Source: Typhlomys cinereus (taxonomy: Eukaryota > Chordata > Mammalia > Rodentia > Platacanthomyidae). Taken from it: a stretch of DNA of 64,000 nt. Both the position numbers and the translations under genes were made by a program. Numbering within the stretch: position 1 is the first letter of the stretch; each line of letters opens with the position of its first letter. Shown here in pieces: positions 58,080 to 64,000 of the stretch. Location: assembly GCA_023101885.1 (NCBI GenBank), contig JALPQD010000089.1, positions 4,387,087-4,451,086 on the forward strand, read 5' to 3'. The notes under the pieces are model-generated. The model was not told the origin of the DNA and searched no databases. It saw only the letters and a list, made by a program, of their open reading frames with translations.

Positions 58080-61000
58080 ATGTCCAGAATTAAAAATAAT
58101 TTCTCCATTATAACATTAAATGTCAATGGTATTAACTCACCGATTAAGAGACACAGATTACAAACTTGGATAAAAAATTACAACCCATCAATCTGCTGCC
58201 TTCAGGAAACTCATTTCACCACAAAACATAGGCACATCCTAAAAATAAAAGACTGGTCAAAAATTCTGCAAGTTAATGGAACCAGGACACAGGCAGGGGT
58301 AGCCATTATGCTTTTGAACAAAGTGGATTTCAAACCAAAAAAATCATAAGAGACACAGATGTATACTACATTTCAGTCACAGTTACAATTCACCAGGAAG
58401 ACTTCACAATACGGAACATATATGCACCTAATACACCCCCCCACATTCATTAAGCAATCCCTGCAACTTCTAAAGCAAGAAATCAAACCCCAAACAATAA
58501 TTCTTGGGGACTTGAACACTGCCCTCTCAACATGGGATAGACCAACAGGCCAAAAGCTTAACAGAGACACTTTGGAACTCAACCAAACTCTTAAAGAAAT
58601 GGAACTTACAGATCTCTATCGAACTTTTCATCCAAACACCAAAGAGTACACATTTTTCTCAGCAGCACACAGAACTTTCTCTAAAATAGATCACATATTA
58701 GGCCACAAAACGAATCTCCACATATACAGGAAAGTTGAAATTCTACCCTGTACCCTATCAGATCACCATGGTCTAAAGCTTGACATCCACAACACAATAA
58801 ACAACAGAAAATACACTAACTCCTGGAAACTTAACTCTATGATGCTGAATGAGAATTGGATTGAGGAAGAAATAAAAAGGAAATTCAAGATTTCCTGAAA
58901 GTGAATGATAATGAAAATACAACTTATCAAAATCTTTGGGACACAATGAAAGCTGTCATAAGAGGTAAGTTCATAGTTCTCAATGCCTACATGAAAAAAA
59001 TGGAAACATCAGAAATAAATAACTTAATAATGCAGCTTAAAGCTTTAGAAACACTAAAACAATCTGATCCCAAAAGCAGTAGAAGAGAGGAGATTAGCAA
59101 AATAAGGGAAGAAATATCTGAAATTGAGATTAAGAAAACGATACAGAAAATCGATCAGTCAAAAAGCTGGTTCTTTGAAAAAATCAATAAAATTTGATAC
59201 ACCCCTAGCTAAATTAACCAAAAGTAAGAGAGAAAAAAACACAAATTAACCAAATTAGAAATGAAAATGGAGTTATCACTATGGATACCCAAGAAATTTA
59301 GAGTATTATAATGTCATATTTCAAAAACTTATACTCTGTGAAATTTGACAACAGAAAAGAAATGGATGAATTCCTAAGTAAGCACAACTTACCGAAATTG
59401 AATCAGAAAGTTGGGAATTATTTAAATCGTCCTAAAACATATGAGGAAATCAATGAAGTAATCTCGAATCTTCCCACCAAGAAATGTCTTGGACCAGATG
59501 GATTCAGCACAGAGTTCTACTATACATTTAAGGAGCTAATAACACCAATACTCGTTAAACTGTTCCATCAAATAGCAAAGAAAGGAACACTACCAGATTC
59601 TTTCTACAAAGCTAATATCGTCTCAATCCCAAAACCTAATAAAGATATACTTAAAAAAGAAAACTATAGGCCAATCTCTCTGATGAACACAGATGCAAAG
59701 ATTCTCAACAAAGTCTTAGCAATCAGATTAAAAAACATATCAAAAAGATCATTCATGGGGCCAAGTAGGCTTTATCCCAGACACACAAGGTTGGGTCAAC
59801 ATACGCAAATCAATAAATGTAATTCATCATATAAACCAGTCCAAAGTCCAAGACCACATGATACTCTCGATAGATGCAGAAAAAGCTTTTGACAAGATCC
59901 AACAGCCTTTTATGATCAAAACCCTAAAAACAGTTGGAATGGAAGCAACCTCTATCAATATAATAAAAGCTGTCTGCAACAAGCTTTCAGCAAGGATTAT
60001 ACTCAATGGGGAAAAACTCGAAGCATTCCCACTTCAATCAGGAACTAGACAAGGCTGTACACGTTCACCAGTTCTATTTAATATTGTACTTGAAGTCTTA
60101 GCTGAAGCCATAAGACAAGAAAGGGAGATAAAAGGGATTCAAATCAACAAGGAAGAAGTCAAGTTATCTCTATTTGCTGATGACATGATTTTATACCTGA
60201 GTGATCCAACAACTCCACCAGGAAACTCCTGGAACTAATACAGAAGTTCAGCAGGGTGGCAGGATAGAAAATGAATGTACAAAAATCAGGGGCCTTCCTA
60301 TATGCCCAGAATGAAAGAAGTGAAAAAACCCTGAGAGACTCAATCCCATTTACTATAGCCCCTAAAAAAAATGAAATACTTTGGTATAAACCTAACTAAG
60401 GAAGTAAGTGACCTTTACAATGAACACTTTAAAACCCTAAAGAAAGAAATTACAGAAGATACTAGAAGGTGGAAAGACCTCCCATGTTCCTGGATTGGCA
60501 GAATCAATATCACAAAAAAAATGATCATCCTATCAAAGGCAATATACAGATTCAATGCTGTACCAATTAAAATCCCAAAGCAATTCTTTAAAGAAGTTGA
60601 CCAAACAATCTCAACGTTCATATGGAGGCATAAAAGACCCAGAATAGCAAAAATCACTCCTGAGGAACAAAAACACTGCTGGAGGTATCACCATACCAAA
60701 CCTTAGTCTATACTACAAATCCACAGTTATAAAAACAGCCTTGTACTGGCTCCAAAATAGACACACAGATCAATGGATAAGTGTTGAAGACCCAGTTATA
60801 AGCCCACACAATTACAGCCATTTGATCTTTGACAAAGAGGCCCAGAAAATCCAATGGAAAAAGAACAGCATCTTCAACAAATGGTGCTGGCAAAACTGGA
60901 TCTCCACATGCAGAGATTAAAACTGGACCCATACTTGTCACTATGTACAAGACTTACTTCCAAATGGATCAAGGACCTTGATATAAGACCACAGACTATA

Positions 61001-61898
61001 AAAACCTAAGTTGAAAGGGTAGGGAACTTCCTGGAGCTGACTGGACTAGACCAACACTTCCTAATCAGAAATCCAATAGTGCAGTCACTACAACCAACAC
61101 TCAACAGATGGGATCTTATGAAATTAAAGAGCTTCACTTCAGATAAAGAGACTGTAACTCGAGCACAAAGTCAACCCACAGAATGGGAGAAAATCTTCAC
61201 TAACCATATATCTGACAGAACTCTATTTTCCAGAGTGCACAAAGAACTTAGAAAACTAAACACCAAGGAAACAAATGGGCCAATTAAAAAATGGGCTTTG
61301 GAACTTAAAAGAAACTTTACCAAGGACGAAATTAAAATGTCTAACAAATATCTTAAAAAATGTTCCACATCCTTAGCCATCAGGGAAAGTCAATTCAAAT
61401 CCTCCCTGAGATATCATCTCCCCCCTGTCAGGTTGGCAAAAATCCACAATACAAACAACAACAAATGCTGGAGAGGATGTGGAGAGAGGGGAACTCTCCT
61501 ACATTGCTGGTGGGAATGCAGGCTCATACAGCCACTCTGGCGAGCCGTCTGGAGATTCTTAAAGAAATTAAAGATTGAAATGCCATATGACCCTGCCATT
61601 CCACTTTTGGGAATAACCCTCCATGCAGCAGAGGTTCACCTCGATAGCACGACCATGTTCATAGCAGCACTGTTTACAATAGCAAAGTCATGGAATCAAC
61701 CCAAATGTCCATTAGTTGACGAGTGGATAAGGAAAATGTAGTATATTTATACAATGGAATATTACTCAGCCATCTAAAAATGATGAATTAATGCAATTTG
61801 GTGGGAAGTGGATGGAATTAGAAACAATTATATTGAGTGAAATATCCCAGACCCAGAAAATTAAGCACCATATGTACTCCCTAATAGCTGGATACTAG
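58080..61898 (+). pseudogene. L1 ORF2 (endonuclease and reverse transcriptase), decayed
   Basis: Begins at ATG 58080. Endonuclease motifs are visible in order: TLNVNGINSPIKRHRL, CCLQETH (about 58197), LGDLNTALS (about 58505) and SDHHGL (about 58760). A frameshift near 58330 brings a stop at 58347-58349, and another near 58885 shifts frame again. Reverse-transcriptase pieces follow: NEVISNLPTKKCLGPDG (about 59452), [10 protein letters not shown] (about 59873), GTRQGC (about 60043) and [11 protein letters not shown] (about 60171). The thumb is in 60371-60706, and the cysteine motif [14 protein letters not shown] is near 61467. The normal stop is TAG 61896-61898. The total span of about 1273 codons equals the usual ORF2 length of about 1,275. 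The breaks make it non-functional. Confidence 0.92.
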
Positions 61899-62938
61899 TA
61901 CCAAACACACTTAGATACACACTCAAAGATAAATCTCTGTAATACCTACAGTAATTGAAAAGATTATAAATAGGAGAGAAGAGGAAGGAGGGTCCCTCCA
62001 GAAACAAGGAGAAAGGGGATCATGCTACAGCAGAGATAATAGGCCACCATCAAGGACTGCAAGTAAGAAATGAGACATCTGGTTAACCTCATAGACTGTC
62101 CTTCCTGGTCACTTGCAACTGATGAGGTATGATCTTACCAGGAAGGGAGGGCATACAGTCTGACAGATAGAAGGTAACCATTTTGCTATGGTAGACTGAC
62201 CCACCCCTCACGGCAGTCTCCTGCTCTTATTCCATCTACCTTTGAATCTATCCTTATAATAAGACTCTATTTTAACAGCTTTTTATCTCTGACTAGGGGG
62301 TGACATCCAATACCTATCAGGATGGAGCCAAAGGCATTGCAGGAGAAGCAAAACTGAGAAAAAAATCAACAAACCATAATTCAAAACATCAGAGACTCTA
62401 TATCAACCACCTGGAATCAGGCTTGCCTAATCTCTCCCCATCCTGAAGCTCAAGAAAATTTGTGGAAGTGGGGATAGTAAGATTATAAGAGCACAAGGAT
62501 GGAAGGAGTCATGATATGCAAGATACTTCTTCACACAAGTTAGGGCTGAAGCAGTTATAATAAGACTCTGCATGATCTGTACAATGACCAACGTATCATT
62601 GACCCCTCAAAGTCTAGCATGGACTCAAGGCACTAGGATTCTTAGAAGCAAGGGATTAACAGTCACAATAGTGTTCCTATACTCATGGGAACACAAGAAA
62701 GAGTTCTAGGAAATGCCACTGAGTCCTTACACCTCATCAGTGAGGAGGACCCAGAGGAAAGTTTGATATACACATTAAAGGATGCTTCAGAGATGGGGGG
62801 AGGGGGCACTGGTAGAAAAGTAAGGAGGGGGGAAAGGAAGGGGAAAAGGGGGGAGAGAACAGGGAGGTCCAGAGAGGGATGGAGGGAGGGAGGGGACAGG
62901 GGTACCTATTATGTTTGTATGAGCAGAAAAATAAAAAT
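61899..62938 (+). other. 3' UTR of the outer L1 with G-rich tract
   Basis: Same order as the other two long 3' UTRs. The G-rich tract is at 62796-62902 and the A-rich end is 'gcagaaaaataaaaat'. It is more diverged from the first and nested copies than they are from each other, for example 'gacattcaatacctatcaggatgg'-type differences near 62310. This fits greater age. Confidence 0.82.
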
Positions 62939-63004
62939 AAAAAAATGTCTTGGTCTAATTAAGCCAATTATTATTTTACTTTAGAATTTAAATATATTGT
63001 GTCC

Positions 63005-63385
63005 ATTTTTATGCTTTCATTTATTGGTGAAGTTTATTAATTGACAATTTCATACATGTGTATAATACATTCTGATTATTTACCCCTCTTTATTCCTGAT
63101 TTGTCCCCCAAATTCTGGCTAGTCATCACTTCCATTCATTTTATCTTCTCACATCCATGTTCTTATGTTTTGTTTTGTTTCCCATATTGATTAGCAGGGC
63201 CTTTGTGTCCCACGTTGGGACTAAATCTTAGGGCCTAGTAAGCCACCCAATGGTTGAACAAATAGATACTCTCCCCTCTCAAATATGTTAGTTTCCCACT
63301 GTTTATAAGTACTTTGTAGGCACCACAGGTTACTTCACTATTTATAGTTGATCATTGGTCTGGTGGAGCTACTGTAGGCTTTGTG
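63005..63385 (-). mobile_element. Old L1 3' UTR remnant, antisense
   Basis: 'gacaatttcatacatgtgtataatacattctgattatttacccctctttattcctgatttgtcccccaaattctgg' and 'gttttgttttgtttcccatattgattagcagggcc' resemble the reversed 3' end of old rodent L1s ('caatttcatacatgtatacaatgtatcctgatcatacc'). Confidence 0.55.
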
Positions 63386-63390
63386 TCATC

Positions 63391-63905
63391 AATCACTGTC
63401 ATAGTTTGCCTGCATGTCAAGCAATTCACATCAAAGAGCTTGGGAGAAACAAAATATCCTATTCTTATTCTTGGTTACAGCTTTAATTCAGTTTGGCAGA
63501 GTTCATATCAATAACTGGACCTGAGAGATCTGACCACGCCATTCTTCAGAATCCTGACAAAATGCCAGGATAGTGGTGAAAGTAACCAAAGATAGAAACT
63601 TGAAGGAGTAGTTCCCAGCATCTAGCTGGGATTTGCTGACTTGGCCATTCATCAGAATCAGGCAAGTGGATTCTGTGGACTGTGCTGCCATCAAGGAGAC
63701 CAGAAGACGTGAGCACAAACTTGGGCTTAAAGCTAGGACTGCTTCTAGTATAGCATCTGTCAAAATGGCTTGCTGAGGGAAGCTCAGGGAATGGTGTCAC
63801 TCACCATGGGCTGGGTCATCCCACCTTAGTCAGACAGTTTTCGTTAAGCTCAAGGGCCTGCCTTAGCTAGTAATTCTTCACAAATAGGCCCAGAGCTCAG
63901 CCTTT
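63391..63905 (-). repeat. Long form of the inverted-end repeat
   Basis: The plus-strand left end TGTCATAGTTTGCCTGCATG is the reverse of the right end of copies A-C. The far end, read on the minus strand, is 'ggtgttaaaggctgagctctgggcctatttgtgaagaatta', matching the left part of copy C ('gggtttgagttctgggcgcatttgtagagaatta'). The middle (63560-63790) is absent from the short copies but present as a fragment at 53221-53450. Minus-strand frames of 84-86 codons inside it are chance. Confidence 0.65.
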
Positions 63906-64000
63906 AACACCAATATATCTAACTAGCACAACTACTAATGGGTTCCTGTTTACCATGGTTGTGTAAGCTTTAGAGGAAGGCATTTCATAATGCTCTCCCT
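63906..64000. other. No recognised feature
   Basis: Short AT-rich end of the window. Confidence 0.5.

Larger units (their letters stand above)
53775..62938 (+). mobile_element. Full-length but decayed L1, split by a nested L1
   Basis: The parts are 5' UTR (53775-54460), ORF1 (54461-58032, interrupted), ORF2 (58080-61898) and 3' UTR (61899-62938). Removing the nested insert plus one duplication copy (2521 bp) leaves about 6.64 kb, a normal full L1 length. Likely target duplication: AAAAAAATGTTGTGGTC at 53758-53774 against AAAAAAATGTCTTGGTC at 62939-62955, 15 of 17 identical and starting in A's as L1 endonuclease sites do. Multiple frameshifts and stops show it is old relative to its insert. 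Confidence 0.9.

Overview
This window looks like rodent nuclear DNA from an AT-rich, gene-poor intergenic or deep-intronic region. I found no cellular protein-coding gene, no exon with believable splice context, no tRNA or rRNA gene, no CRISPR array and no bacterial-type feature. Nearly everything recognisable is interspersed repeat. The rodent call rests on B1, B4 and B3-type SINEs, an L1 with a murid-like ORF2, and a young tRNA-derived SINE of the B2 superfamily whose body differs from mouse B2. That SINE, with older SINEs whose tails carry TTTATTTATTTGAGAGA-like runs, suggests a dipodoid (jerboa, jumping-mouse or birch-mouse) lineage. The species assignment is inference only.

Layout. Positions 1-3400 hold the 3' half of a plus-strand L1, cut by the window edge, with a decayed ORF2 and a G-rich 3' UTR. 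Positions 3.4-15.8 kb are mostly unique AT-rich DNA with MIR remnants, an antisense old L1 3' end, a probable solo LTR at about 9.09-9.59 kb, and old tRNA-derived SINEs. Positions 15.85-17.4 kb carry two L1 3'-end fragments. Positions 19.2-20.25 kb form a packed cluster: B3-like SINE, an unclassified inverted-end repeat, another B3-like SINE, and a B1/B4 piece. Positions 27.1-28.5 kb hold an ancient L1 interrupted by a young SINE with a 13-nt target duplication. Further young antisense SINEs sit at 32.4, 41.8 and 42.75 kb, and an antisense L1 plus an antisense B4 at 40.6-41.5 kb. More copies of the unclassified repeat are at 39.0, 46.2, 53.2 (internal piece) and 63.4 kb.

The most informative loci are three. 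(1) At 51.32-51.51 kb a ~150-nt retrocopy on the minus strand has a poly-A tail and a perfect 15-nt target duplication. Its sequence can fold like an H/ACA-box small nucleolar RNA. (2) At 53.76-62.96 kb a full-length but decayed L1 (5' UTR, ORF1, ORF2, 3' UTR) is split inside ORF1 by a younger, 5'-truncated L1 in the same orientation. A near-perfect 32-nt target duplication marks the insertion, and the inserted ORF2 fragment still has one open frame of 504 codons. (3) At 46.8 and 47.7 kb a 71-nt exact duplication is followed in the second copy by a short inverted match to DNA between the copies, which suggests a template-switch rearrangement.

No genes work together here in a pathway sense. 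The layers are a record of retrotransposition: L1 supplied the machinery that mobilised itself, the SINEs and the small-RNA retrocopy. All coordinates of ancient repeats are approximate because they were judged by eye.
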